Shown here: one piece after another, positions 63,463-64,000 of the stretch
How the letters are laid out: every line of letters starts with the position of its first letter
Numbering within the stretch: position 1 is the stretch's first letter
Assembly: GCF_000597725.1 (NCBI RefSeq)
Contig: NZ_JFBL01000001.1
Location: 248,001-312,000 of the forward strand
Direction: 5' to 3'
Origin: Sulfurospirillum arcachonense DSM 9755
Lineage (GTDB): Bacteria; Campylobacterota; Campylobacteria; Campylobacterales; Sulfurospirillaceae
Length of the DNA stretch: 64,000 bases
Made by a program: the position numbers and the translations under genes
Notes under the pieces: model-generated
Seen by the model: the letters and a program-made list of their open reading frames with translations, nothing else
Databases searched by the model: none
What the model was told of the DNA's origin: nothing

Positions 63463-63998
63463 TAAATTTGTCCTGTACTTTTTAATATTATTTCTGCAAT
63501 TATAACAGACCCTATGTAAGTTCCAATAAAAACAAACAGACCAATAACAATAATTTTTATACCTGATTTCTTAAACGTTTCAATTTCTAATTGACCAATA
63601 GCAAAACCTGCATATGCTAATACAGAAGTTGTTAATGCTAAAAAATGTACTTTTGCAGTTGTTGCAATCACTATATCAGCAACAGGAGATATTGGAGAAG
63701 CCACCAAAATTGCAAGTAAAGAAATCCAAGCTATAGAAGGTAAATAAAATGGCATATATTTTGCAATTGCTAAACCTACTATTGATATTAAATAAATAAC
63801 AACCATACCATAAAATGCTTCTGCCATTCCACCTATTAAACTGCTTGGTCCTTCAATAAGACGCATAAAAAAAGACATACTTTCCTTATTTGCTCCAGTA
63901 AAACCATAGATATGATTTGCAATCAAACCAATAAAACAAACTAAAAGTAATAAAACGGCACTTTGCCCCAAATTAATAGATTTATTTTGATTATTCAT
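63462..63998 (-). CDS. Integral membrane protein upstream of M20 hydrolase
   Basis: I do not recognise this 178-aa protein. It has five hydrophobic segments, about residues 13-30, 58-80, 85-108, 115-135 and 145-170. The ATG at 63998 is two bases from the window edge, so the ribosome site and any upstream gene are not visible and the start is provisional. Coupling to the M20 hydrolase (1-bp overlap) suggests a transporter or transporter half supplying its substrate. Confidence 0.7.
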   Translation of the reverse strand: MNNQNKSINLGQSAVLLLLVCFIGLIANHIYGFTGANKESMSFFMRLIEGPSSLIGGMAEAFYGMVVIYLISIVGLAIAKYMPFYLPSIAWISLLAILVASPISPVADIVIATTAKVHFLALTTSVLAYAGFAIGQLEIETFKKSGIKIIVIGLFVFIGTYIGSVIIAEIILKSTGQI

Positions 63999-64000
63999 TA

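Noticed and set aside
1-64000. CRISPR arrays, tRNA genes, insertion sequences
   Set aside because: No regularly spaced repeats, no tRNA cloverleaf or T-arm consensus in the intergenic gaps, and no transposase-like protein or terminal inverted repeats were found by reading.

Overview
The window looks like chromosomal DNA from a Campylobacterota bacterium, most likely Arcobacteraceae (Arcobacter and relatives). The evidence is a base composition of roughly 70% A+T by eye, a Campylobacterota-type CheZ, an HP0958/FlgZ-like zinc-ribbon protein, a DUF3972 protein, a glutamine synthetase without the adenylylation tyrosine, and short housekeeping operons with overlapping genes and many TTG or GTG starts. 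I see no rRNA, tRNA, CRISPR array, insertion sequence or prophage.

Layout. 0.1-6.3 kb: a LysR regulator, an unknown protein, oligoendopeptidase F, a PabC-like lyase, and an M48 peptidase/LemA pair. 6.4-11.1 kb: a DsbA-like protein, a type II restriction-modification pair (7.16-9.25 kb) and pabB-pyrB. 11.2-16.9 kb: two paralogous glycine-zipper envelope proteins around bioD, a YitT protein, an adenine-deaminase-type enzyme and an NhaC-family antiporter. 16.9-26 kb: a lone RND pump, a LysR/YeiH divergent pair, an AraC-GyrI regulator, small membrane proteins, an aminotransferase, a VF530 protein and RNase HI.

26.1-37.2 kb is a citrate island. On the plus strand lie tctCBA (tripartite tricarboxylate transporter) and an AbrB-type membrane protein. 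On the minus strand lies citCDEFXG-tctDE, that is, the classical cofactor-dependent citrate lyase with its maturation enzymes, followed by a two-component system. Uptake, cleavage to acetate and oxaloacetate, and probable sensing are thus together. An 11-bp-phased direct repeat upstream of citC is a candidate site for the response regulator.

37.3-50.3 kb carries housekeeping genes on the minus strand: a DUF89 phosphatase, ffh and rpsP-khpA-rimM-trmD-rplS with a roughly 200-nt structured leader, a pseudouridine synthase, waaA, flgZ-like, nif3-like, glyQ, DUF3972, purE, a U32 protein and cheZ. 50.3-64 kb: a PHP phosphatase, glnA facing glsA, a run from a pentapeptide protein through ywbE, PBP1A, an orphan ABC ATPase, bioF and maf to alaS, and finally an M20 amidohydrolase with a membrane protein at the window edge.

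The most striking signal is not a gene. The palindrome TACATGTA, usually extended to TTTACATGTAAA, occurs 32 times by my reading, where about 2-3 would be expected from base composition. It lies mostly inside genes, is read in essentially two frames (Leu-His-Val or Thr-Cys-Lys), forms both arms of a perfect terminator-like hairpin at 6361-6400, and is absent from the restriction-modification module. I do not know its function.
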